This document shows positions 1 to 6,904 of a stretch of DNA of 22,198 nt, piece by piece. The position numbers and the translations under genes are program-made. Positions within the stretch are counted from its first letter, which is position 1. Every line of letters starts with the position of its first letter. The stretch is taken from positions 1 to 22,198 of the forward strand of contig CAYVTG010000025.1 in the NCBI GenBank assembly GCA_964454575.1, read 5' to 3'. A model generated the notes under the pieces. The model did not search any database. It was not told the DNA's origin and saw only the letters and a list, made by a program, of their open reading frames with translations. The DNA is from Haladaptatiplasma sp964454575 (GTDB lineage Archaea; Thermoplasmatota; Thermoplasmata; Halarchaeoplasmatales; Halarchaeoplasmataceae).

Positions 1-153
1 TTGGGTGCAATTCCGATTAAACAAAGGGGTGACATATGTTTATGGTTTACACATTACGCAGGGAAAATACACATCAAAACATCGATGGATACCATATCCG
101 AGATAGTACCCGAGGTCGTGGAGACGATCATTCAACGACACGGCCTTCCTTGA
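1..153 (+). CDS. 3' fragment of an unidentified protein (partial)
   Basis: An open frame enters from the left edge and ends at the TGA at 151-153, giving 50 residues. The stretch AGKIHIKTSMDTISEIVPEV followed by VETIIQRHGLP reads like a genuine C-terminal helix with good archaeal codon choice, whereas the ATG-initiated frame at 36 does not. The true start lies outside the window. I do not recognise the family. Its last 26 bases overlap the restored 3' end of the convergent phosphoesterase remnant (which ends at 128), typical of tight convergent archaeal genes. No cysteine pattern or nucleotide-binding motif is visible in the fragment. Confidence 0.5.
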   Translation: MGAIPIKQRGDICLWFTHYAGKIHIKTSMDTISEIVPEVVETIIQRHGLP

Positions 154-465
154 GTATCCGGATAGCTCTATCCGGTAGTCCGGCCTTCTTCATCTTATCA
201 ACGGTCTTATCGATATCGTAGTCCACTCTTTCGAAGTGCAGTTCACCGTTCTCCATAAAGGCGTACGAACCTTTCCAGTCACCATCCCTGGGCTGCCCCA
301 AGCGCCGGGATTGATATACCGCTTACCGTTTACCGTCCGGTCCATGGGTATGTGGGAATGCCCCAGCAAGATGATGTTCTCTTCTACGTCGGTGAATGCC
401 TCGAACTCGCTTTTCGGAGTATCCGGTTTTATGTAAGCGAACATATCTCCAGGGGTAGTCGAGCC
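128..465 (-). pseudogene. Metallophosphoesterase (YfcE/MJ0936-type) remnant, N-terminus missing and frameshifted
   Basis: Only the C-terminal half of a calcineurin-like phosphoesterase remains. From 465 downward one frame reads GSTTPGDMFAYIKPDT, then LLGHSHIPM (the GHxH metal-ligand motif) and INPGAWG. At about 300 the family pattern NPGxxGQPRDGD continues only in another frame: GQPRDGDWKGSYAF, then GELHFERVDYDIDKTVDKM and a stop at 128-130. One missing base between 299 and 303 explains this: NPG-A-L-G-QPRDGD needs one more nucleotide. The N-terminal half with the GDxHG and GNHD metal ligands (about 140 residues in this family) is absent. A stop codon lies just before GST in this frame, and directly upstream is ArsR coding sequence. 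The protein cannot be active as it stands. An assembly or sequencing error could explain the single-base lesion but less easily the missing half. Confidence 0.75.
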
Positions 466-726
466 GTATGATCAATACTGTCTTTGCTCATCTGTTCTAT
501 GGTATATTTTCTCACTTCCTGTGACAGTTCCTTGATCTCGCATTCAAGTATTTCTTCTTTAGAGACTTTGTAAAAATTCTTTTTACCACGCCTTTCTTTT
601 TCAACCAGACCGCACTGATAGAGTTCCTTAAGATGATGACTCACCAGCGATTGTTCCTTCACCGATACAGTATAGGATCCTTCTGCGGTTAGTATCTACC
701 AAACATTTAAACAAACGGTCGTTCAT
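429..726 (-). pseudogene. ArsR-family winged-helix regulator, internally deleted and out of frame
   Basis: The readable frame from 662 gives KEQSLVSHHLKEL, then CGLVEKERRGKKNFYKVS, the recognition helix and wing of an ArsR/HTH_20 regulator. An ATG at 724-726 opens a different frame, MNDRLFKCLVDTNRRRILYC followed by IGEG, which is the normal N-terminal start of the same family. The two parts are offset by one base, and helices 2-3 (roughly 13-15 residues between ILYCIGEG and KEQSLV) are missing. A deletion of about 40 bases near 660-665 that breaks the frame explains both facts. Downstream the frame runs through SKDSIDHT into phosphoesterase-derived sequence and stops at 429, so the natural C-terminus is also lost. 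The gene is AT-rich (17 of 60 bases G+C in 541-600). A TATA-like element lies near 745-760. Confidence 0.7.
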
Positions 727-760
727 ATGTACGGTTATTCATATGTTATATTTATAGTTT
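724..760 (-). promoter_or_regulatory. Promoter with a duplicated TTCATATGT element upstream of the arsR remnant
   Basis: The plus strand carries TTCATATGT at 722-730 and again at 738-746, so the repeats are spaced 16 bases apart. Each contains the palindrome CATATG. An AT-rich TATA-like stretch, TATATTTATAG, follows at 747-757. On the minus strand this places the repeats between the TATA box and the ATG of the ArsR remnant (724-726), a position suited to an autorepressor operator. The functional assignment is inference. Confidence 0.35.
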
Positions 761-796
761 GTTCCGAAGTAGAAAAAAAGAAGGGTATTTGATACC

Positions 797-1963
797 CTAT
801 TTTGTTTTCTTTCTATCCAACTTGAGGATCTCATCAAGGCTGTCGTCGTCTTCTTCTACGATCTCCTTGATCACATCCTTGGCCTTCTTGGCAGCCTCTT
901 TTTCTACATCGGTTCTGTCATCACTTATTCCGGATTTGATCTTACCCATATCATCAAGCGTCTTTTTCATCTCTTCACGACCGGGTATGACACCTAGGAT
1001 CTCCTCTGCTTTGCCTACGATCTTCTCTAGTTCACCGATATCGGATGGTTCTCTGGCAGATACTTCTCTACCAGCACCTAGGTATTGGGAAGCTCCTTCC
1101 ACGAGTCTTGTCAATTCGAATGGGAAGATTATCTTAGTGGCTTCGCCGTTGGACATGGCCTTCAAGGTATCCAGTGATAGATAGGTAAGTGCTTTTTCGT
1201 CTAATGTACCGGCACCAAGTGAGAGTATGCGCAGGCGTTGTGCTTGACCTTGTGCTTCCAATATCTCGGCCATCCGTGTACCTTCTGCAGTCAGTATCTT
1301 ACTCTGCCTGATACCTTCTGCGTTGAGTATCCGTGCCTGCCTGTTACCTTCTGCATCAAGTATAGCCGAGCGCTTGCTGCCGTCGGCTTTCAATATGGCT
1401 GCACGTCTCTGTCTCTCGGCTGCCGTCTGTTCCTCCATGGCCGCCTTGACCGTCCCTTTTGGATCCACTTCACGTATCTCGACTGCTTCGACTCTTACAC
1501 CCCAGCCGTCGGTGGCCTCGTCTAATACCTGCCTAAGGTGAGTGTTGATACGCTCTCTGTTGTATAGTATCTCGTCCAGTTCCATATCACCTATCACAGA
1601 CCTGAGTGTGGTCTGTGCCAGATTGATGGTAGCTGCTTTGTAATTTGTAACTTCGAAGAATGCCTTCGTTATATCCACTATTTTGATGTAGATTATCGCA
1701 TCTACGTTGGTGGGAGAGTTATCCTTTGTGATGACTTCCTGCCTGGGAACGTCCAGTACCTGGGTTCTCAGGTCCATCTTGATCACCTGAGATATGAACG
1801 GTGCAACTATGTTAACACCCGGATTCAAGATCTTCTGGTAATTACCCAATTTTATGTATATTCCCTGTTCGTATGGCTGCACGATCCAGAAGGCGGTTCT
1901 GCCCGCTACGACTGCAACCAATATTATCACTATAGCCAAAAACACTATTATTTCTAACATCAT
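797..1963 (-). CDS. Slipin / SPFH (band 7) membrane protein
   Basis: Stomatin-like membrane scaffold that forms oligomers on the cytoplasmic membrane; slipins in this arrangement pair with NfeD and are tied to membrane quality control. In 388 residues I see one N-terminal hydrophobic helix (about 3-28), an SPFH/PHB domain (about 27-185) with the typical EQGIYIKLGNYQKILNPGVN and VPRQEVITKDN segments, and then five near-perfect 11-residue repeats at 189-243. A mixed-charge, possibly coiled C-terminal tail follows. The start is set by GGAGGAAAT directly before ATGATG, and the stop of nfeD lies only 8 bases upstream, so the two genes form one transcript. Members of this family often sit next to a membrane serine protease gene, but none is present here. 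Confidence 0.93.
   Translation of the reverse strand: MMLEIIVFLAIVIILVAVVAGRTAFWIVQPYEQGIYIKLGNYQKILNPGVNIVAPFISQVIKMDLRTQVLDVPRQEVITKDNSPTNVDAIIYIKIVDITKAFFEVTNYKAATINLAQTTLRSVIGDMELDEILYNRERINTHLRQVLDEATDGWGVRVEAVEIREVDPKGTVKAAMEEQTAAERQRRAAILKADGSKRSAILDAEGNRQARILNAEGIRQSKILTAEGTRMAEILEAQGQAQRLRILSLGAGTLDEKALTYLSLDTLKAMSNGEATKIIFPFELTRLVEGASQYLGAGREVSAREPSDIGELEKIVGKAEEILGVIPGREEMKKTLDDMGKIKSGISDDRTDVEKEAAKKAKDVIKEIVEEDDDSLDEILKLDRKKTK
1235..1399 (-). repeat. Five tandem 33-bp units encoding hendecad repeats in the slipin
   Basis: Residues 189-243 consist of AILKADGSKRS, AILDAEGNRQA, RILNAEGIRQS, KILTAEGTRMA and EILEAQGQAQR. The DNA repeats with a 33-base period, most visibly as CCTTCTGC on the plus strand at the same phase in successive units. 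An 11-residue period is the signature of a long right-handed coiled coil, which in SPFH proteins builds the wall of the oligomeric cage. Confidence 0.85.
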
Positions 1964-1971
1964 ATTTCCTC

Positions 1972-2466
1972 CTATATTTTTTCTTTCACTTCTCTAACCG
2001 CGACATGTACGCCCCTGGCTTCGACGACGACCACTTTTTTACCTACGGGGATCTCGCTATCTGCAGTAGCGCTCCATATCTGGTTATTTATCTTAACTTT
2101 ACCTCTGATCTCATCCGGTTCGATAGTGACGAGTACTCTACCTGTCTCACCAACCAACGATGTTGACATGGTTGTTGTCGGTTTCGACGGCGGCGAGATC
2201 TTCTGGTATAACTTCATGGACAGGAACATCAACGGTACCACAACTGCCGCTAGTATCAGCGGAGTCCATATTGTGAGCAGTATGTCCGGATACAAAACTG
2301 CTATCACGCCAAGGGTGATCATCACACCCCCGGGGATCGCGATAAAGAATCCAGGCTCGCTCGCTTCGAATATTATCAGCACGATGCCGATGATTATCAA
2401 TATCAACCCGAGTGTCATGTTGATGGTAAATAGGACATAGGTTATTTTTAATTTTCCCTTCGACAC
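1972..2466 (-). CDS. nfeD: NfeD-like membrane protein (short form)
   Basis: 164-residue partner of the slipin encoded just downstream. Three hydrophobic helices (about 9-33, 39-60, 62-87) are followed by a soluble C-terminal segment (about 102-160) with the pattern LVGETGRVLVTIEP, GKVKINNQIWSA and VVVVEARGVHVAVRE, the NfeD OB-fold. This is the short form without the N-terminal ClpP-like protease domain. The start is GTG at 2464-2466; starting at the next methionine (residue 17) would cut into the first helix. The gene is divergent from pdxS with 54 bases between starts, so both promoters lie in that gap. The function in organising membrane proteins is inferred from the conserved NfeD/slipin pairing. 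Confidence 0.88.
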   Translation of the reverse strand: MSKGKLKITYVLFTINMTLGLILIIIGIVLIIFEASEPGFFIAIPGGVMITLGVIAVLYPDILLTIWTPLILAAVVVPLMFLSMKLYQKISPPSKPTTTMSTSLVGETGRVLVTIEPDEIRGKVKINNQIWSATADSEIPVGKKVVVVEARGVHVAVREVKEKI

Positions 2467-2493
2467 CGTCAGAAACGTTCAAATAGCCCCCCC

Positions 2494-2504
2494 TTTTATG
2501 ATAG
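2494..2504 (+). promoter_or_regulatory. Probable TATA box of pdxS (leaderless)
   Basis: TTTTATGATAG is centred about 23 bases before the ATG at 2521, preceded by a C-run. No ribosome-binding motif precedes the ATG, so a leaderless transcript is likely. The gap is shared with the divergent nfeD gene. Confidence 0.4.
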
Positions 2505-2520
2505 TATAGGTGTATTTAAG

Positions 2521-3423
2521 ATGCCTTTGAATTTGGATATAACAAAATTGCGATTTGGTTCGGAACTGGTCAAGAGAGGCTTTGCTAAGATGCAGAAGGG
2601 CGGCGTCATCATGGACGTTACCAATGCACAAGAAGCCTTGATAGCCGAAGAAGCCGGTGCGGTAGCCGTTATGGCGCTGGAGAGAGTCCCTGCAGATATA
2701 CGTTCTGACGGCGGTGTAGCCAGGATGTCCGATCCTAGAAAGGTCAAAGAGATATTGGAATCCGTTGATATTCCAGTTATGGCAAAATGCCGTATAGGTC
2801 ATTTCGTGGAAGCCCAGGTACTGGAATCATTGGGTGTAGATATGGTGGATGAATCAGAAGTTCTGACTCCGGCAGATCCATTTTATCATGTAGATAAATC
2901 AAAATTTACCGTTCCCTTCGTATGCGGCTGTAGAAATCTAGGGGAGGCCCTTAGGAGGATCGAAGAAGGTGCCGCGATGATGCGTACTAAAGGTGAAGCC
3001 GGTACGGGTAACATCATCGAGGCCGTTAGACATCAGAGAACGGTCCTCAAAGCTATCCACGAATTGAAGGAGAAGGATTATCACGAACTAAAAGATGCTG
3101 CCAAGGAATACGGTGTCAGCGTTGAACTAGTAAGAGAAGTCGGTGAGATCCAACGTTTACCCGTGGTCAACTTTGCAGCAGGTGGGATAGCCACTCCAGC
3201 CGACGCGGCATTGATGATGCAGATGGGCAGCGATGGTGTCTTCGTAGGAAGTGGGATCTTTAAATCTCAAAATCCCGAGCTCATGGGCAAAGCTATAGTA
3301 GAATCCGTTACCTACTTTGATAATCCTGAAAAACTTGCTGAGATATCAGAAGGTCTTGGAGAAGCCATGCCAGGCCGTAATATAGAGGACCTGGAAACCA
3401 GACTTCAGGAAAGAGGCTGGTAA
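2521..3423 (+). CDS. pdxS: Pyridoxal 5'-phosphate synthase lyase subunit PdxS
   Basis: Makes pyridoxal 5'-phosphate from ribose 5-phosphate, glyceraldehyde 3-phosphate and ammonia; the ammonia normally comes from the glutaminase PdxT. The 300 residues match the full-length (beta/alpha)8 family: GGVIMDVTNAQEALIAEEAG with Asp32, ALERVPADIR, MAKCRIGHFVEAQ with Lys89, VDMVDESEVLTP, MMRTKGEAGTGN with Lys157, and VNFAAGGIATPADAALMMQ. Asp32, Lys89 and Lys157 correspond to the catalytic residues known from bacterial PdxS. The start ATG fits a leaderless transcript. The gene ends one base before the convergent SDR gene. No pdxT lies in the window, so the glutaminase must be elsewhere or ammonia is used directly. 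Confidence 0.97.
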   Translation: MPLNLDITKLRFGSELVKRGFAKMQKGGVIMDVTNAQEALIAEEAGAVAVMALERVPADIRSDGGVARMSDPRKVKEILESVDIPVMAKCRIGHFVEAQVLESLGVDMVDESEVLTPADPFYHVDKSKFTVPFVCGCRNLGEALRRIEEGAAMMRTKGEAGTGNIIEAVRHQRTVLKAIHELKEKDYHELKDAAKEYGVSVELVREVGEIQRLPVVNFAAGGIATPADAALMMQMGSDGVFVGSGIFKSQNPELMGKAIVESVTYFDNPEKLAEISEGLGEAMPGRNIEDLETRLQERGW

Positions 3424-4212
3424 CTACAGATTGCTCCTGCTCGAACCACCGTCTATAGGCAGTGAAATTCCATTTAGATAGGACGCCTTCTGTGAACACA
3501 GGAAGGCGACTACGTTACCCAATTCGATAGGCTGGCCGATCCTACCCAAAGGTACGTCTTCAGACCACCCGGCCAGTCCTTCTTTGTAGTTTGTTACATC
3601 TCCTCGTTTTATAGCATCTTCTACCAGGTTTCTTATCCTGGATGTTTCATGGGCACCGGGCAAAACAGCATTGACCCTGACTTCGGGGCCTAATTCTTTT
3701 GATAACGTTTTGACCAGACCGATAACAGCCATCCTGACCGAATTGGACAGAACCAGGTTCTCGATGGCTTCTTTCACACTTATGGACGTGATACAAACGA
3801 GATTGCCGTTATGTTTTTTTAATTCCTCGGCAGAAAGGCGTGCAAGCCTTACTACACTCATGACCAGCATATCGAAGGATGCATACCACTCTTCATCTGT
3901 TGTATCTAAGAAAGGCTTGCTGGGAGGACCACCGGCGCATGTGACCAGATGGTCGAGTCTACCGAATGCATCTATGGTAGAATCCACCATGCCTTCAAGG
4001 TCATCGGGATTACTGATATCTCCTGGTATGCCGATAACCTCTCCTACGGCAGTTTCCCTAAGCTCTTCAACTGTTATTTGCAACCGGTCTTTATCCCTTC
4101 CGTTTATCACTACATCAACACCTTCTCTGGCCAGTGCCTCCGCCGATGCTTTGCCTAAACCGCTGCTCGATGCCGTGATCAGTGCTGCGTTTCCCTTTAT
4201 TCCTAGATCCAT
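3424..4212 (-). CDS. SDR-family protein of the SNxxR subgroup with altered active site
   Basis: 262-residue Rossmann protein of the short-chain dehydrogenase/reductase fold. The nucleotide-binding loop reads T13ASSSGLG instead of TGxxxGxG. The family's NAG motif appears as CAGG (92-95), and the C-terminus has the usual NAVLPGAHETSR and PIDGG segments. The catalytic YxxxK is replaced: after ITSISVKEAIEN comes LVLSNSVR, so Ser156 and Arg160 take the places of Tyr and Lys. This matches a recognised beta-ketoacyl-reductase-like SDR subgroup that lacks the standard tetrad. Substrate unknown. A GAGGTAG Shine-Dalgarno lies 5-12 bases before the ATG. It is divergent from the PAC2 gene. Confidence 0.85.
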   Translation of the reverse strand: MDLGIKGNAALITASSSGLGKASAEALAREGVDVVINGRDKDRLQITVEELRETAVGEVIGIPGDISNPDDLEGMVDSTIDAFGRLDHLVTCAGGPPSKPFLDTTDEEWYASFDMLVMSVVRLARLSAEELKKHNGNLVCITSISVKEAIENLVLSNSVRMAVIGLVKTLSKELGPEVRVNAVLPGAHETSRIRNLVEDAIKRGDVTNYKEGLAGWSEDVPLGRIGQPIELGNVVAFLCSQKASYLNGISLPIDGGSSRSNL

Positions 4213-4215
4213 TTT

Positions 4216-4256
4216 AACTACCTCTTTACAGGAATAACAAGCTATACATATAAATA
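4216..4256 (-). promoter_or_regulatory. Promoter and ribosome-binding site of the SDR-like gene
   Basis: On the minus strand TATTTATATG (4247-4256) is followed about 25 bases later by GAGGTAG (4218-4224) and the ATG at 4212. Spacing fits an archaeal TATA box with a short leader containing a Shine-Dalgarno sequence. Confidence 0.4.
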
Positions 4257-4316
4257 ACTAAGCCAATGAAAAGATTGAAGTATCACCATTTACATCTGGT
4301 TTAAAAGTGAGGACAC

Positions 4317-5048
4317 ATGACTTATGAAATAATAAAGGAAAAAGATATCCCAGAAACAGACGTTCTGGTAGCTGGATTCCCGGCCATGGGGTTGATAGGT
4401 GGAATAGCATCCGAACAGTTGATAAACTCGATGGAACTGGAGCAAGTAGCTTCTGTAAAGTGCGATGAATTCCCGCCCACGGCGGTCATATTCGACGGTA
4501 TCCCGCGAAGACCCGTGAGATTCTTCGGAGGTAAGGGATTTTTACTCGTTAAATCAGATATGGTGATCCCTGCAGATCTTTCGGACGGACTGTCTGAGGC
4601 TATAATCGATTGGGCTATAGAACAGGGTATCAAGGAAGTTATCATATTCGATGCGATACCTGAACGTGATGATAACCCGGATGAAAAGAAGATATGGGGC
4701 GTTCTAAGCACCTATGCGGCTACAGACAAAGCGGAGAAATTGGACATCGACCTGATCAAAAGAGGTGCTATAACGGGTATGTCCAGCTCGATGCTGCTCT
4801 ACGCACGAGAGAAGGAACTCAAAGCCGTGGGTATGCTGGCCGAAGGTTCTACGAATTTACCAGACCCAAGGGCTGCGGCGAAACTCCTGGAAAAATTTGC
4901 CGAGTATAGAGATCTGGATATAGACACAGAATCGCTTGTCGAAAGTGCAGAAGAGCTCGAACATCAGTACGCTAAACTGGTCAACCAGGCAAAACGCGCC
5001 CAAGACGATATGGACGACAAATCCGCGGCACCGCCACTCTACGGCTGA
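4317..5048 (+). CDS. PAC2-family (proteasome assembly chaperone-like) protein with HbYX-type C-terminus
   Basis: 243 residues of the archaeal PAC2 family (PbaA/PbaB relatives), which bind the 20S proteasome or related complexes. Family features: VLVAGFPAMGLIGGIASEQLI near residues 16-36, FDGIPRRPVRFFGG, and the GAITGMSSSMLLYAREKEL and MLAEGSTNLPDPRAAAKLLE segments in the second half. A helical, charged region follows (about 203-235) and the protein ends PPLYG. The last three residues, Leu-Tyr-Gly, fit the hydrophobic-Tyr-X motif that lets proteasome activators dock between alpha subunits. GTGAGG precedes the ATG by a short spacer. It is followed 51 bases later by an aminopeptidase gene. Whether it acts as an assembly factor or activator cannot be decided from sequence. 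Confidence 0.88.
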   Translation: MTYEIIKEKDIPETDVLVAGFPAMGLIGGIASEQLINSMELEQVASVKCDEFPPTAVIFDGIPRRPVRFFGGKGFLLVKSDMVIPADLSDGLSEAIIDWAIEQGIKEVIIFDAIPERDDNPDEKKIWGVLSTYAATDKAEKLDIDLIKRGAITGMSSSMLLYAREKELKAVGMLAEGSTNLPDPRAAAKLLEKFAEYRDLDIDTESLVESAEELEHQYAKLVNQAKRAQDDMDDKSAAPPLYG

Positions 5049-5099
5049 TAAACAAACCAAAACCCTTTTACCTTCTATTATTTATCATATGGTGATAGC

Positions 5100-6197
5100 A
5101 TGCTCAAAGTAGATCTTGAAGAGGTAGCACGAAAAGTTGTCGATAAATGCATGGATGTAAAAGAAGACGAAGTTATTATGGTCAGAGGGGGCACTCATAA
5201 TTTTGAGTTAGTCGAGAATATAGCTGTGCATGTAAGAAAAAACGGAGCTTTTCCAGTGGTCATGGCCGATACAGACCGGCTGCAGAAACGGATAATCGAA
5301 GAAACGGATATAGAATACCTTGAAAAAACTCCGGCGTACTATCTCAATTGGCTGGAAGATATCGACGGGATGATAGGTATCGATTCTCAGAGAGACCCCA
5401 GACTGCTAGCTCAGCTGCCCGAGGATAAGATCGGCGCCTCCAGAAGGGGGAGACGTGAGGTCAACAACAGATTCCAAGAAGAAAAGGTAAGATGGACCGG
5501 CATCGGTTATCCAACAGAGGAAAAGGCACAGATGTACGGTATCGAATTCGAAGAGTTCTGGAACATGTTCTGGAAGGCTCTGAATACGGATTACGATGAA
5601 TTAAAGGATAACGGTGAGAAACTCGCTGATAGATTACGTGGTGGAGAAAAGGTCCATGTTACTTCAGATAAAGGTACAGACCTTGAGTTCTCCATCAAGA
5701 ACAGACATATACTCGTGGACGACGGCGTGATCTCCCAGGGAGATATAGAACGCGGAGATATCGGAAACAATCTGCCCTGTGGCGAAGTGTTCTGTGCTCC
5801 GGTGGAAACGTCCGCCAACGGTAGGGCTTACTTCGACCTGGCCTTCTACCGTGGTAACAAGATCAAAGGTATCGACGCCGTCTTCAAAGACGGTAGATTG
5901 GTCAAAGCCGATGCCGAAGAGAACGGAGAATTGTTCAATCAGGTTCTGGAGAATTCACAGGGAGATAAAGATATGATAGGAGAGTTCGGTATCGGCATAA
6001 ATCCTGAAGTGAAGAAAGCCATCGGATACACCATCACCGACGAAAAGATAATAGGCAGCATCCACATAGCCGTTGGTGAGAACCGTATGTTCGGCGGTGA
6101 GAACGAATCCACACTCCATTGGGATCTTGTCATGCTCGGACCATCCTTTGAAGTAGATGGAAAGGTAGTGATGAATAAAGGAGAACATGTCATATGA
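5100..6197 (+). CDS. M29-family metallo-aminopeptidase
   Basis: 365-residue two-domain thermophilic-type aminopeptidase that removes N-terminal residues from peptides using two divalent metal ions. All expected ligands can be placed: Glu229 in NLPCGEVFCAP, Glu295 in GEFGIGIN, His322 in GSIHIAVGEN, and His340 and Asp342 in LHWDLVM. The length is slightly below the usual 400 or so for the bacterial enzymes, with the N-terminal domain shorter. The ATG is preceded by GGTGAT (5091-5096) and a TATA-like CTTTTACC near 5065-5072. The stop overlaps the KaiC-like gene by four bases (ATGA at 6194-6197), so the two are translationally coupled. The role is probably in peptide recycling downstream of the proteasome. 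Confidence 0.93.
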   Translation: MLKVDLEEVARKVVDKCMDVKEDEVIMVRGGTHNFELVENIAVHVRKNGAFPVVMADTDRLQKRIIEETDIEYLEKTPAYYLNWLEDIDGMIGIDSQRDPRLLAQLPEDKIGASRRGRREVNNRFQEEKVRWTGIGYPTEEKAQMYGIEFEEFWNMFWKALNTDYDELKDNGEKLADRLRGGEKVHVTSDKGTDLEFSIKNRHILVDDGVISQGDIERGDIGNNLPCGEVFCAPVETSANGRAYFDLAFYRGNKIKGIDAVFKDGRLVKADAEENGELFNQVLENSQGDKDMIGEFGIGINPEVKKAIGYTITDEKIIGSIHIAVGENRMFGGENESTLHWDLVMLGPSFEVDGKVVMNKGEHVI

Positions 6198-6904
6198 ACA
6201 AATGGGAAACTGAAAGGATACGTAGTTACATAGTTCGTCTGGATGAACAGATGAGCGGAGGTATACCGAAGGGGCACGTTGTGCTCATATCGGGTAATCC
6301 GGGAACCTACAAATCATCCATTGCATACAATATACTTTATCACAACGCTGTAAACAACGATATGAAAGGTCTTTATGTGTCCTTCCAGCAGAGCCGTGAA
6401 AGTTTACAGGATCAGTTCGACAGCCTTGGTATGAATTACGATGAAGTAGACGACAAGATAACCATCGTTGACGTGGGCTATCTTCGACAGACCATGAAGA
6501 CCCGGCCACAGGACTGGATCGACGTATTCAAACGATACGTAGATAACATCCGGGCAACTACCCATTATGATATGCTGGTAGTTGATTCGCTCACCACTCT
6601 GGAGATAATCTCAAACGTAGAGAATAAAAGAGAATCGATATTCCAACTCTTCGAGTGGCTGCGAAGTTTCCGTGGGCTCACCTCACTGATGATAGTTGAA
6701 CGCCCGACGAAAGACGACGAGATGAAAGAAGAAGAATTCCTAGCAGACGGCATAATATATCTCTCTAAGGAGAGACTTGGCCATATGGAGACCCGCAGAT
6801 TCCTGACCATCGACAAGATGCGTGCTACAAAACACAATACTTCTTATTTTGCACTACTCTACGATGGTGGAAGATTCCAAGTCACCAGGGTCATCAGCGA
6901 ATGA
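6194..6904 (+). CDS. KaiC/RadA-like single-domain P-loop ATPase
   Basis: 236-residue RecA-fold ATPase of the archaeal KaiC-like group. Walker A is G34NPGTYKSS with Lys40, Walker B is YDMLVVDSLT with Asp131, and GIPKGHVVLISG and VSFQQSRES match the family. The fold is a single copy, unlike the double-domain clock protein KaiC, and the protein has no membrane segment. Partners of this group are usually regulatory, so a signalling role is inferred only. It starts inside the stop of the aminopeptidase gene (ATGA overlap). Its 3' end overlaps the convergent rdgB by 11 bases (6894-6904). Confidence 0.85.
   Translation: MNKWETERIRSYIVRLDEQMSGGIPKGHVVLISGNPGTYKSSIAYNILYHNAVNNDMKGLYVSFQQSRESLQDQFDSLGMNYDEVDDKITIVDVGYLRQTMKTRPQDWIDVFKRYVDNIRATTHYDMLVVDSLTTLEIISNVENKRESIFQLFEWLRSFRGLTSLMIVERPTKDDEMKEEEFLADGIIYLSKERLGHMETRRFLTIDKMRATKHNTSYFALLYDGGRFQVTRVISE

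Noticed and set aside
36..221. 61-codon ORF starting at ATG 36 with an upstream AAAGGGGT-like sequence
   Set aside because: Overlaps both the real C-terminal frame (1-153) and the antisense phosphoesterase motifs; its translation has no family features.
1238..1525. Cys-rich ORF on the plus strand over the slipin repeats
   Set aside because: Shadow of the 33-base repeats; the minus-strand frame is the conserved slipin.
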